Positions 12,118 through 24,255 are shown, numbered from the stretch's first letter. The stretch: 64,000 nt of DNA from Artemisia argyi (GCA_030686995.1 CM060704.1:110924542-110988541); one strand, 5' to 3'. Numbers and translations: made by a program. The notes: a model not told the origin generated them from the sequence alone.

Positions 12118-13240
12118 GTATGATGTCTTTTCCTGCCATTTTCCCTTTTTAACGTACCATACTAATGTGGATTAAGATTTGTATGCGATTCCTTAATATA
12201 AGTGTGAAATATGTATACCAAACTACACTTTTAAGCTATTATTCCATCCCATCATCTTAAAACCATGGATACATTACTACTCGATCATTAAAGAAAGTAA
12301 ACCATATCATTTATGATAAAAGGTATAACTACTCGATCATTAAAGAAAGAAAAGTCAATTTGAAAATGGAGTTAAATTTGGGGATGTGAATCCAAATGAT
12401 GAAATGGAAGGAGTGTGGTGGTGGTAAGAGGTGGTGATGGTGGTTGTAGAGGGGGTGGTGGTGGTGGTAGAGGGTGGTGATGTTCTTGATAATTGTTTAA
12501 AATTAAATATAAAATTCAATGGGGAAGATGATGAATAGTATTTAGGAAGTTAAGTTTTCATTTGCAAATTTAGCCATTGAAATAAAGTCGTGTATTGGAA
12601 CAGTGAAATGACTATAATACCCTCAGTGATGTGTCACTTAATGAGACACATAACGAGAGTTAGGTCTCGGTGGCTTTTTTGTATTTATATGAAACGTTAG
12701 TGGCGTTTTTGCATGTCTTTTTCTCTCAATGTTTATTTTGCACTTTTGAAGAACGTTAGTGACTAAATTTGCAATTTACCTTTGTTTTTATTTACCACAT
12801 AAATTGAGGACTTGTGTTTTGTACATTAAGCTTGTAAACTTGTAAGTCTTAAATTTAAGATTAAAGAGAAATTCATTTGTGCATTAGAAGTAGTGTACAT
12901 TATACTTGTAGATTTGTAAGTCTTAAATTTAAGAGAGAGATTCATTTGTGCATTAGAAGTATCATAGATGTATCTCTGACCTACCTGAAAAGGGGGTAAA
13001 AGTGTAAAGATTCATTTTGTTCATTCAGTTTACAATACAACACTGTTTTTTACTAGTACCGATTTTTGTTCCATACTTTTTTGCCAGTTTAATATTTTTG
13101 ACTGGTTAAACGTTATATTTTTTATTCCGTACGAAAAAAAGTAGGGGAGTACCATTTGTATTTCTTGGAGGTCTTTATAACCACTCCTTTTTTAATTCGA
13201 AGAAGAATTCAAACAACTCATGTTTGTCTCTTATGACTCT
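12118..13240. other. Intergenic DNA upstream of ankyrin gene
   Basis: No gene is seen. A GGTGGT-rich tract lies at about 12408-12480. At about 12820-12966 a unit of roughly 75 bp (containing TTGTAAGTCTTAAATTTAAG and TTCATTTGTGCATTAGAAGT) is present twice in tandem. Confidence 0.6.
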
Positions 13241-13989
13241 ACTAGCAGGGTACCCGCGCAATGCAGCGGCGGGTATCTTGTGACTATATTTTGTCGCGAG
13301 CAAATATTGTTCGATTACACTTTTTTATTTTTTATAACAATTATCATACAAATGAATAATAATTTAAATTAAAATAAATTTAAGCAATAATAGTTATATA
13401 TCATTTTTTAGTATTTTCTAGTAAGATTAGCTCTATATATGTTATACGATAAATTTGTTTTCTAATAGTATGTTTTATTTTACCAAAGTGTTCACGTTTC
13501 ACAAAAATATTTAAAAAGCTTATACACACAATACCAACACAAAAAAATAATGATCCAAATAAACTAACCACATATTAAAAAAGACTTGTACAATAAAAAT
13601 GTATCAGCTTATTACGTTTTCAAATAAATCTAAAAAAATAACATTATAAATATATCATCAATAATTATAGCTCAACAAATCATTACTTTTTGCGTGAAAA
13701 TAAATAGCTCAAGTCATTAATGCATCATCTTCTATTAGTTGATCAATATCACTCTTTGTAACCTTTCGTAACCCATTATCAACCAAAAAATTCGGTTATT
13801 GCACATCAATCCCATTTCACAGCCCATATTAGTACAAATTTTCGGATTGTATAGTCCAACTATAATCCAACAAGTTATAAAGCCCATCACTTGATGAAAC
13901 CATAATTTTTTTAAGGTTATATAAATTCCTCCATAGCCCTAATCCACCACCTTATTTCATTCACAGTCAAAATACGTCCCTATATCTCA

Positions 13990-14038
<49 letters not shown>

Positions 14039-15181
14039 ATGTTCTATACCATTTCACTTCAAAAAAATGAAACACAAGTCACACTTCTCCACATACACGC
14101 AAGTATAAAACCACACAGATTCATCTTTATTAACGTATGACCTTCATCGATCTTGTGGTTGCAGTGGCGGCGACTCGGTCAGCGCAGGGGCGACCGGTCC
14201 GGTCGACCGACCACTGTGCCCAGCCTAATGGCTTTGTTTTTAAGTACTTGGCTTAGTAGATTGATTAGCTTGTACATTATGGTTAAATGATTGTATATTT
14301 TGGTGAAAGAGTGAATTAATTAGTGTATTAATTATGTGTTGAATAAATTGTTGACCTTAAAATTATTGTGCTTTACATACTACTACCTCCGTCCCAAAAT
14401 TATAGTCCCCTTTTGACTTTTTCGGTCTTTCTTTCTCAACTTTGACTTTAAATATTTTTGCTTGTGTTATACAATAGTTGATGAAAATTATACCAATGAA
14501 AAATACATTTAGAACTCAATTCATTCATATATTTTGCATCAAGTATTATGTAATATAAACAAAAAATATTTAAGGTCAAAGTTGAAAAATAAAGACCGAA
14601 AAAGTCAAAAAGGGACTATAATTTTGGGACGGAGGGAGTAGTAGTTTGTGTTTTATAACTTGTATTTACTTAAAAGCTATTGTACATTGTGCTTAAATGG
14701 TTGTAATTTTTGATGAATGGGTGTTTTTAATATTATTAATGTTGTTTGGTAGAATTTTGGTTTAAAAATGATACCACGCTGTTTTTTTTATTATAAAGTA
14801 TGTTTAATTTGTTGTAATTCTAAAAATTAGGTGCATTAAAGTGTTGTAAACCATGAATTATTTTTTGTAAATCTGAAAATTTTGAAGAGAGAGTGCTCTA
14901 TGCATTATATGTAGTATAGATGATTAGTTAATGGGATTTGCTAAATAATGATTACTGGGCAATGCTTAATGAACATTAAATAATCTGTTTTTTTTCCATA
15001 TTTAAAGTAGTTATGTTTAGTGCACAATAAATTAACATAAAAATTAACAGCACAATAAATGAACATAAAAATCAACTTAAATATATATTATTTTTAATTT
15101 AACAAAGTCTAAATTTTCATTTATATTCATATTAATTGTTGTTTTAAGCATTACATAGTGAGCATTATATAGTACATTCTT
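13241..15181. mobile_element. Candidate insertion starting ACTAGCAGGGTACCC
   Basis: Compared with copy A (about 8905-8925), copy B of the duplicated upstream sequence is interrupted here: it leaves off after GTCTCTTATGACT and resumes at TAATTAATTCATATGG. The inserted DNA is about 1.94 kb, starts ACTAGCAGGGTACCCGCGC and carries an A run of about 47 (13990-14035) and a Stowaway MITE. The start motif recurs at about 16220 in intron 1 of the ankyrin gene. No transposase is visible and the superfamily is unknown (Helitron-like or other). Confidence 0.5.
14383..14638. mobile_element. Stowaway-type MITE (Tc1/mariner)
   Basis: Classic termini: CTACCTCCGTCCCAAAATTA on the left and its inverse on the right, TAATTTTGGGACGGAGGGAG, flanked by the dinucleotide TA on both sides. 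The length is 256 bp. The inverted termini continue for about 45 bp (GTCCCTTTTTGACTTTTTCGG). Confidence 0.93.
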
Positions 15182-15610
15182 TGTAATTAATTCATATGGA
15201 AATTGATAGGTCATTTTTTAATTCGAAGAAGAATTCAACGCGCAGTTGGCGTGTTTAAAATTGTCGACAAACCTAACTAATACACAAATATATGCATGTA
15301 TAGTAGAGGTGGCAAAACGGGCGGGCCGAGCGGGCACGGGCTACGGGCTAAACGGGCGCGGGTCATTTAACTTATTTAAATTGAAGTAACTAAATATAAT
15401 TATTCATAAGTTTTTTCAATTTAATGTTCTCCAATTGAGAAAAAAATATGCACCTGTTATGCCCATTTAACTTATAACTGGCCATATATGCTCATTTCAA
15501 AAAAAAAAAGGGCCAAATGTACCAAAATCTTTTAAAAGTATGCCCATTTAGCCAATTTTTTATAGACAAACTTGTATGATGTATAGATGTGAACACTTGA
15601 ATGAGTTTAC
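15182..15610 (+). repeat. Duplicated upstream sequence, copy B
   Basis: This is the counterpart of 8905-9095 (see copy A). It is interrupted at 15304-15560 by a hAT-like insert beginning TAGAGGTGGCAAAACGGGCG, absent from copy A, which reads straight through GCATGTATAGACAAACTTG. It lies 0.4-0.8 kb upstream of the ankyrin start codon and so probably includes promoter sequence. Confidence 0.75.
15304..15560. mobile_element. hAT-like MITE, degenerate
   Basis: Begins TAGAGGTGGCAAAACGGGCG, a common plant hAT-MITE start. It is absent at the matching site in copy A (about 9025), which shows it is an insertion. TATAG is repeated at both edges, but a full 8-bp duplication is not clear and the right terminus is eroded. 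Confidence 0.6.
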
Positions 15611-16093
15611 AGAGACTTGAGGTACCATTTGGGTTGATACGTAAAAAATTGAACTCATATACAGTATGTAAAATGTTGACTATTACCTGGAAAGATAGAT
15701 CACCTAAAGCTAATTTTCTATAATCGTTGACGTTGACTTATGCGATTAGATTGTACATAAATGCATGTCCACAGATTATCAGTCACAACTCAAGGCTTTT
15801 AAGTTTTCATCCATCCATCTACACATTATAATCGCTCACTATAATCTCCCCTTAAGCAAAGGTATCTATTATCAGTGATTACATCTAGTCCAGTCTAAGT
15901 GCATGTGAATTGTGGAACCTTTTGGCTTCAATCATTATAGTAATTATTGTTAATGGTGTCACTTTGCAGATGAATGAAGCAGGCGATGAAACTCCCTCAA
16001 CCCATATGCTTGAATCGCAAGATAGCTCAACAAAGCCACCAGAAACGAATCGACCTCCAGAAAGGAATCGACCTCTTCATGATCTAATTAAAG

Positions 16094-16795
16094 GTACATA
16101 GTTTGCTTCTATATCCATATATGTTAAGGTGCATTGGTTTGTAAATGGGTTTGGATTTAGATTTGGTTGATTTCGATTTAGTATTAGATTTGATAAAACA
16201 TTATATATATAATTGCATACTAGTAGGGTACCCACGCGTTGCAGCGGCGGGTACCTTAAAATAAATATTAACGACACCAAATATTTAGTGGCGTGTCTGC
16301 ATGTCTGTCACGGACAAATAATTAGTATATCAAATACTTAATGATATTTTATAAAGTGCAATAATTGAATAACATAAGACTACAAATTCATATGATAAAG
16401 TCTTTTACAATATATGTATTTACACTATATTGAAAATCCTACACACAATTATATTTTACTCTACACGAAAAACTTATCGATACACAACATTTGACATGTA
16501 CTCACCATATTGATCAAATTTTTTGGAAGCTTAATGTTTTGGAAGCATAATTAGATTGTATATTGTGGTTAAATAGTTGTATATTTTGGTGAAGGGGTGT
16601 TTTTTATAGTGTATTAATTGTATGGGTAAATAGTGTTTTTTTAGTTTCATTTGTGCTTTAAATACTTATAAATTATGCTTATTTACTTGTATTTACTTAA
16701 AAATTTATTTTTGGTAATCTTAAAAAATTAATGAGAGAGAGTCAAAGATGTATTATAAGTAGTATAGATATATCCCTCATCCAAAGGTGGTGAAT

Positions 16796-16863
<68 letters not shown>

Positions 16864-18606
16864 AAGTTAAAATAAAAAGACAAATATTCGTAAAAATAAT
16901 AAAAAGATTTTTTTTTTTTAAGTTCTTGAAAAATTCCAAAAAAAATCCACAAGATCGGGTATGTTGGTGCATAAAACTTTTGTGAAAGAAGTTTTTCTAA
17001 TTTTGAGTTTTTATACGTTTTTTTTAACGCACAAAAAACGAATTTTAATGCGCAAAAAAAGTTTAATGCACAAAATTTTCAACTTGTTTTAGTTAGATGC
17101 ACAATGTTATTTTGATGAAAAAAGTCAATCATAGATATACCCAATCATAAATATACCCATTTTACAAATCACATGCAATAATGTCATTTTTGTAACAGGT
17201 GTTGTTAAAATATACAAATCTAGAAATTATTATATATCAAACACAAAATAATATGAATGTTTCATTAGAATATCGGTCTATGATTATGAAATGTTTAAGA
17301 GGATTATCCTCTTGTTTTTTTAAGTTCTATAAGATTTAATATATAGATTTATAGTTTTTTAGCTTGTGGTTCGAGCAAAGTATGATCAGATTGGATCGAG
17401 ATCTTAAGATCTTACGGGTCATGATCGCGATCCAATAAGGTTATACGTTTGCAAAGGTTCTACGTAGGATCATGATCCTTTTTGCTATGTAGTAGCGTAA
17501 AATCATAAGATCTTACGATCAAGATCGAGATCTTAACAACATGGTGTATCCTACTTCATGTTAAGGCTTGATTTTGAATTGTGTGTTAAGAGTATTTAAA
17601 TATAAAGAAAGCTTTCCACTTGGAGGGTGGGAGGAAGGGAAGACGGGATGTGAAGAGAAGAGGAAGAAAGATTAGCAACAGTAGTTTAGTGACGACGTAG
17701 TGACACATTAGGGAGGATATAGTGGCAGTTTGCGAACTTTGTGTAGCACTTTCCGAAAATTCACAAATCAGGCCAAAGTTTCACACAATGATGTCACACA
17801 TTCACTCTCTATATTCACAATTCTTTCTTTTTATAACAAATTATTTTGTACACATCATTGTGTGGAAGTGTTTTTGTAAATTTTGTGTGGTTATATATTT
17901 GTGATTTTCCCTTTGATATGTTATATATTTCTCTAGGAAAGTTAACACATTCACTATGCTATATAAAATCTCACATCTGTCTCAAGTGGGAAATATTCTC
18001 ATTCCCACGGATGCCATTGCACGCCTACACTAAAGACCATAAATTACTGCTATTGTTATTTAACACCATTAATATACAAAAGAAAGCGATAACTTTCATT
18101 AGGGCGGCTGAAAATTGTTTAGCTTCTCTTTACACTAGTTTTCCTGAACATTAACCAGTGTATCTAAACAATAAGGCATGTTACAGAGGTTAAACACGTT
18201 ACACGGGATGGCGACTCAACCCGTTTAACTTATTTTACCACCTATTCACTAAACGGGTTAAGCAAGTCGACGCACACATGTATCAGACCCAACTCTATCC
18301 CGTTTATTTTTGTGTTGATCTCGGGCCGGGTTTTGTGTCGTCGAGTGTTGCCACCTGTATAGTATAATGACTAAGACATGTATTAATAATATATGTCTTA
18401 AAAATAACTTATGAAGATAGAATGATATATTTGAATCCTATACCAACAGATGGAATTCAAATTCTGTAGTGATAAAATGTAGTATAATCGTTTTGATTGA
18501 AGTCAGATTACCCAAACTGATCAGGATTTTATTAGCATATATACTCATGTGCATTAGTATTGATGTTGGGTACTAACTAACTATTTCCATTATAACTACT
18601 TCAAAG
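16094..18606. other. Intron 1 of ankyrin gene, repeat-rich
   Basis: This 2.5-kb intron contains a second copy of the ACTAGYAGGGTACCC motif (about 16220-16255), a (TA)n microsatellite (16802-16858), a GATC-dense palindromic tract (17384-17535) and a degraded hAT-MITE-like piece near 18170-18360 (ACGGGTT words, GTTGCCACCT). Open frames at 17722-17904 and 17846-18154 have no family features. Confidence 0.65.
17384..17535. repeat. GATC-dense palindromic tract
   Basis: Twelve GATC sites lie within about 150 bp, many as AGATCTTAAGATCTTACG and GATCAAGATCGAGATCTTAA, in both orientations. It is probably the core of a MITE, but termini and target duplication were not resolved. Confidence 0.6.
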
Positions 18607-19113
18607 GATCTAGAGAAAATTACCTCAGAATTGGTGTCCCCTTATACGAAGCATCGATAAAATGTGATTGGAAAGCCGCTGAAGCCATTTTGAATCAGGA
18701 CACAGATATGAAACTGGTAAGGTGTAGTATCACAGACAACCGTGAAACCGCACTTCATATCGCAGCATCCGCAAAAGGTCCCAAAAAGGTGAACGAGTTT
18801 GTCAGGAACCTGGTGGGAAAAATGGAAAAAGAGGACTTGGAGCTTGTAAACAATAATCAAAACACTGCCCTCTATTTAGCAGCTGCAGCTGGAAACATTG
18901 AAACTGTTAAGATTATGATGGGAAGGAACCCGATCTTGGACACGATCCCTGGTGGTGGAGGAAAAATGATGCCTTTGTATGCGGCTGTGTTATTTGGAAA
19001 TAAGGATGTGGTGAGGTATCTTTATGAAAGTTCAAAAGACCTGGCTGATGATAATTGGGATCATCAGAAACGTGGTTGGCTTCTTGAGAAATGAGTGGAG
19101 AGTGACATGTTTG
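18607..19113 (+). CDS. Ankyrin-repeat exon 2
   Basis: The exon begins after the acceptor CTTCAAAG, completing a Gly codon split with exon 1 (16093). The reading frame opens GSRENYLRIGVPLYEAS, a typical lead-in to the first ankyrin repeat in this family. Three ankyrin units follow. The exon donor is TTTG/GTAAGC at 19113-19114. The single defect is TGA at 19092-19094, seven codons before the donor. The frame continues open beyond it to the splice site, which argues that the stop is recent. Confidence 0.85.
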
Positions 19114-20830
19114 GTAAGCATTTTGGCAAGCACGTTTTAGTACTTAGCCTTTAGTTATGCAGTTCGTCAATGATTGAATTAATGGAGATAGCCTAGACAC
19201 CATTACATGATAATGAAGAAACTTATAGTATTTAATTAACATTTTGCTTTCAGATTTTATTTCTTTGTATCATCTTCCCTTACCAACCAATTTTCAAACC
19301 ATCTTTATAGATATCGCGATTAAAATAGTGCAAAAATATCCGAAGCTTGGTAGGAGCAATAATCTACTCGGAATTTTAGCTCGAAAGCCTGAAGCATTCA
19401 GTGAAAAGAAATCTAATATCATAGGAAGAGCCTTCAAGTCTGGTAAACATCTCTACTTATAACCATCAAAATTTACTAATTCAGTGCTATAAATAGGGTG
19501 AAATTTAGTTGTTATTGCAAAAGTAAATCACATAATTTAGAAGACGTGGTGGTTGTAATTAGAGCCCCTAAATTATATATGATGAGTGATGGTGGTTTAC
19601 TTGTTTATCTAATTTTCTCCCTATATTTGAGGTTCTTAAATGTATCTTAACTTCATATATATGTATCACATGCAAGCTTTATCCCTAAATGGCTAAATTA
19701 GTTGTAGCAGAACCTCCTTGAACTGTATGATTCATCTGATAAGTGTGATAACTAATTTGCTTTAAGTTTTATCAATCAAATACTTTTTTGTGTAAACAGC
19801 CAACTGAATTACTAAAATGCAACTTCAGTCACAATTAATTTAATTTGCTCATAAATGTTTAGTTGTTTCATCAATTTGCCTTGCTTACTGATTGTTGCTT
19901 TTAGTTTCTGCATTCTTTGTGGGAGAACCTGAAAAGGAAACTGAAGCGTTGCGATTCTTGAAAATTATTTGGGTTGATATTTTGACAATGCCTAAGTACG
20001 AGATTGATGGTATACTTAGAGGGCTACCGGATCCGATGAAACCAGCTAAAGGATGGGTCTTTCAAGCTATGAAACTCAAAGAACTCATTTTTGAGCAGCT
20101 TGAGGAGTTGGAAAAAACATATCCAAAAGAACATCAAGTTCCGAAACTAAAAAGACTTGTTTCTCAATATGTGTTGAAAATGCATACAGAAACCCAGAAC
20201 ATAATCAACGAAGAAAACAAGACGCGTTCTTCTAAGGGAGATCAAGCTCTGGAATTAGAAAATATAATTTCTGAAAATATTGTGACATTGCTTGATGATA
20301 CTAAGAAGTTAATCAAGAAAGGAGCTGGATGGAAATCTCTACATGGTCTCATTTCAAACCATATTACTTTTATGCGTCAGTTAGAAGCAACAAGTTTAAA
20401 GGAAACATACTCTAATCGGGTAGTGTTTGTTGCTGCAAACAAAGGCAATACAAAGTTTTTAGTGGAGCTCATTCGTGGATATCCTGATTTGATATGGAAG
20501 GTAAATGATAGTGGGTTAAGTATATTTCACAGTGCTGTCAAACATCGTCAGGAGGATATCTATAACCTATTGTACGAGATAGGTGCGATGAAGGATATGA
20601 TAACACCTCTAAAAGATACAAATGGCAACAATATGTTGCATTTAGTTGGGAAGGTTGCTAAGCAAAAGCGACTAGCGGATGTGTCAGGAGTTGCTTTACA
20701 AATGCAAAGAGAACTATTATGGTTTGAGGTACATAGAATCTTCCTGGCTCACTCTTTCTCTTTATTTTATTTATTTATTTTAATTTTTGTTTTAATTTCG
20801 AGCTCAGTTAGTATGAATGTTTAACCATGA

Positions 20831-20940
20831 ATTCACTACAAGAAAAAGTGCCATTAGCAACAACTTAAATTTGTTGCAACATATGAAAAAGTGGTTGCTA
20901 AACGTGTTTTGCAACGAAAATAGCAACTTTGAAGTAGTCT
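20831..20940 (+). other. CACTA-like terminus in intron 4
   Basis: Intron 4 (20729-20969) contains CACTACAAGAAAAAGTGCC followed by short GCAAC/GTTGC words in both orientations. CACTACAAGAAAA is a frequent CACTA-transposon end, but no partner end is seen inside this short intron. It may be a fragment or a chance match. Confidence 0.35.
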
Positions 20941-20969
20941 ATAACTTTTCTAGTTTGCTTGTGTCACAG

Positions 20970-21602
20970 GAAGTAAAGAAGATGATCCCTCCTTCATATC
21001 GAAACCGGAAGAACAAAGATGATCTAACACCACATGATCTTTTCACCCAGGAACACAAAGAATTAGTTACGCAGGGTGAAAAATGGATGAAAGGAACGGC
21101 CAATCAATGCATGGTTGTCGCAGCCCTTATTGCAACCATTGTATTTGCTGCAGCTTTTACTGTTCCTGGTGGATATGATCAAAACGATGGTATCCCTATG
21201 TTCTATTCAAAAGCAACCTTTGTGGTTTTTGTTGTGGCAGATGCCATTTCTCTATTTGCATCTTCAGCTTCAATCCTCATCTTCTTATCTATCCTCACTT
21301 CTCGCTATGCTGAACGTGATTTCTTGGAATCTATACCCAAAAAGCTGATGGCTGGCCTAGCAACTCTTTTTATATCAATAGCAACCATGACCTTGGCTTT
21401 TGGTGTCAGTTTTTTTGTACTTTACAAGAACGGGTTTTTATGGATTCCAATTCTAATCAGCGTATTTGCTCTATTGCCAGTCATCCTATACCTGTTCTTG
21501 CAGTATGGTCTTTTTGCAGATGTAATTCGCTCGACATATCGTTCTAGGTACCTCTTTAAGCCCAAAAAACATGTTCTTTACTATGAAAACCCCAAGGTCT
21601 AA
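20970..21602 (+). CDS. PGG-domain exon 5 with four membrane segments
   Basis: The exon starts after TTGTGTCACAG and runs to TAA at 21600-21602. It encodes DLFTQEHKELVTQGEKWMKG, then NQCMVVAALIATIVFAAAFT followed by VPGG, the signature that names the PGG domain, and three more hydrophobic stretches (VVFVVADAISLFASSASILI; GLATLFISIATMTLAFGVSF; WIPILISVFALLPVILYLFL). In the family this part anchors the protein in a membrane with the ankyrin repeats in the cytosol. It has no internal stops. Confidence 0.9.
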   Translation, partial: EVKKMIPPSYRNRKNKDDLTPHDLFTQEHKELVTQGEKWMKGTANQCMVVAALIATIVFAAAFTVPGGYDQNDGIPMFYSKATFVVFVVADAISLFASSASILIFLSILTSRYAERDFLESIPKKLMAGLATLFISIATMTLAFGVSFFVLYKNGFLWIPILISVFALLPVILYLFLQYGLFADVIRSTYRSRYLFKPKKHVLYYENPKV

Positions 21603-22589
21603 CCAGTATTTTTTTTTATTTTTTTTTCAATTTTAATTAATGTGTATCGCCTTATGGAGCTTCCTAAACCTGGTTGTAAGCTGCCATTCTTATGTAATTT
21701 TCCAACGATGAATACATTTTGTTAATATTGTCCGTTGTTTTTAATGCTCCCAAGCCATATGATTTTTGTTATATATACTATCCATTATCACATTTTCTTT
21801 CAGAAACATACTAAACTTTCAAAAGAAAGGTATTCGGGCCTAGCCTGTTTATACATTGGATATTCTGTTAGATTAATTAAACATATACTGGACCAATCTC
21901 ATGTAATCATATATGATAACAAACTTGATGGACCAACTGAAGATTAAATTAGATGATTTAGTCATAGCGTTAGGGTTAGTCGATTCCGGTAGTTATGTCA
22001 ACAATCCGATGGAGGAATTTGTCTCAAGTAATTGATGTTTGATTGAGAGAGTTGTATGTGACAAGATACTGGAATGATGACCACAACCTTGATTATATTA
22101 TGTTATGGTAGTTACTTCTATCAAATGAGTGTCTCATTTGGTAGTTAGGATAGATTATGCTATTAAAGCATAGTTAGGGGTCCAAATGATCAATGCCACA
22201 TCTAAAGAGATTATTCTTACATTCTCGCACTTAGCCATATGACCATTTATTTATATACATAAACTTGAAAATTTATTATGGCTAATTATGAATTACTTAC
22301 CATGATTCCATAATAGTACCAAAGCAAAAAGATACAGCCACACGAGTCACGTTTGACACGGGACCCTCATCACTTATACTAATGGTACTAATATAATATA
22401 ATGATTTCTTTAAGCCAAAATGACAAGAAAATAATGTGGTACACAAATAAGTTTGTCTATAATGAAACATAAGTGTACACAATTGAAAATAAACTTAGAC
22501 AAATTAGATATTATAGTGAAGGATATTGTCTTAAAGCGCTTGTCTTGAAGTTAAACATTATCATGAAATAGTACACTAACTACAACATT
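21603..22589. other. 3' flank of ankyrin gene and Copia-relic flank
   Basis: The first 150 bp should hold the 3'-UTR and poly-A region of the ankyrin gene. The part after about 21960 is AT-rich and, read on the minus strand, lies downstream of a Copia RNase H relic, so it probably includes remains of that element's 3' end and LTR. No gene is supported. Confidence 0.5.
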
Positions 22590-22953
22590 ATGTAAGGTCT
22601 TGACGAAAATCCATTTTAGCAACATGGCTTTGAAATACTTTGGGTGGTAGACCTTTAGTTAGCGGATCCACAAGCATTTCATGAGTTCTAATTTGCTTAA
22701 TTCTTATACGTTGTTCCTTCCCTCTTTTTCATACGAATAAGTACTTTGTATCAATGTATAAGCAAACTCTAGTTGTACTATTACTGTTCGAGAAGCTCAC
22801 GGTTGCGCTATTATCGCAGTAAATATTCAATGGCCTTAAGATGGAGTTAAATATTTTGAGTCCGGTGATCAAATTCCTCAACAACATTGCATGGCATGTC
22901 ACATTATAAACTGAAACACACTTAGCCATCATTGTTGAGGTCGACGTTAGCAC
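22590..22953 (-). pseudogene. Ty1/copia RNase H relic
   Basis: On the minus strand the frame 22953-22729 reads GLKIFNSILRPLNIYCDNSA then DTKYLFV, matching the C-terminal RNase H part of Copia polyproteins, whose usual pattern is leucine-rich strand, YCDNSAA, then an HID.KY motif. Past a break the reading resumes with IRTHEMLVDPLTKGLPPKVF near 22660-22610, the well-known DPLTKGLP end of Copia pol. Stops and frame changes make it a relic. No LTRs were delimited. Confidence 0.8.
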
Positions 22954-23752
22954 TTGTTTTTTACTTTTTCAAGAAATAAGCACACCTGACAGTATGAAAA
23001 TATATCCCAAAGTTGACCTACTAAGTCTTTGCATTTTGCATAGTCTGAATTCGAGTATTTAATAACTTTAAGATACCTTAAATTGAGGGAAAAAAGTTCA
23101 AATAACTTAAATTGAAATTAGATATAAATTGAGCATATTTTTATGTGATCTGCCTTTTAATAAATGTTACATGTTTTTAAGCACATTCCACTAACAAGAT
23201 TAAATAGTTTTCTAAAATTTAAAAAATGAATTGGCCTCTCATAAATCAATGCATTTGCCTCTCATAAATCATTAGCTATTTTATACAAATTTAACTTATA
23301 AAAAAACACATAATTGTGCTTAAGTCTCATTATCGATGGGTTAAAGGTGTTACATAAATATTAATTGTTACTAGCGAACGACTTCTAAGAGCACCGAGTG
23401 TTGTAACATAAGCCAAAGCGCTACTCAGGTTTCCCCTTTCATTTACCTCTCACTCACACAACAAAAAACACCCTCCCAGTAACTTAAGCCAAAACCCACT
23501 TTGGAAACCACCATTTTATTTGTTTCTAATTTTTCCGAACTAATTAATTTTTTTCTAATTAAAATAACAATACATATTATATTAAAAATAATAAAAAAAA
23601 TACATGTATTTATAAACCATACACGTACATTTTTTGTTGTTTAAATTTATAAGATTATGACACGTCGAAGTGCAAGCAAAACTAGTTTGCTCACCCTTCA
23701 TTTGCATGCTATATTGAATTAAGAAGATAGCCTATTATGCTCACAGGCAATG
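22954..23752. other. AT-rich spacer, no gene seen
   Basis: Low-complexity AT-rich sequence without recognised coding or repeat structure. It ends at the first base of the TRIM array (23753). Confidence 0.5.
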
Positions 23753-24255
23753 TGTAACATCCCGTCTTGTAACACCCCCATTTTTCACTAATCGCAGCGG
23801 ATAAAGTGTTTGGGATATTACTTCATAGAATCACAGATACAGTAATAGAAAACGACTCGAAAAGAGACGTTTTGAAAAATTAGTTATCATTCATAATTAT
23901 CAGAGTTTTAATTATAAAAGATATACTTTTATTTTGTTGAGGTCCCAAAAATCTAAGAGTTAGGTTGGTGGTGTTTGAATGATAACCATGAGAAGTCTTC
24001 CGAGTTCAGTACCTCCTTCAGCCATAGGTCCATAGAAGTAATTAACCTAGAATACATGCTTAAAAAGTCAACACTAGGTGTTGAGTGAGAATCATAGGTT
24101 TAGGGGTTAGTGAATACAAGTTCCCTGGGTTCAGTTGTTACACCCATCTGGGAAAATGCAAGTTTTTGTGATAATTGTGATGCATGCACAATTATCAAGA
24201 GTTTAGTAGGTTGCACTAAGCTCATGAATCACACCTTAACGATCCGGGTCATGTG

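Larger units (their letters stand above)
15970..21602 (+). pseudogene. Ankyrin-repeat/PGG-domain membrane protein gene (nonsense in exon 2)
   Basis: Five coding exons joined by GT-AG introns in matching phases: 15970-16093, 18607-19113, 19311-19442, 19905-20728 and 20970-21602 (2220 bp in all). The start ATG follows directly on an acceptor (TTTGCAG), so a 5'-UTR intron from about 15860 is likely. Order in the product: polar N-terminus; ankyrin repeats in exon 2 (TALHIAASAKG, TALYLAAAAGN, PLYAAVLFGN); a linker; a second ankyrin-like block in exon 4 (VVFVAANKGN); the PGG domain with four membrane segments in exon 5. Plant relatives (ACD6/ITN1 group) act in defence and stress at membranes. At 19092-19094 a TGA stands between GWLLEK and the downstream in-frame VESDMF, where relatives have Cys. 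Translation would stop within the ankyrin part, so this copy is a pseudogene, a null allele or a sequencing error. The other exons are intact. Confidence 0.85.

Noticed and set aside
22297..22482. Minus-strand 61-codon frame
   Set aside because: Lies in the 3' flank of the Copia relic; no domain and no start context.
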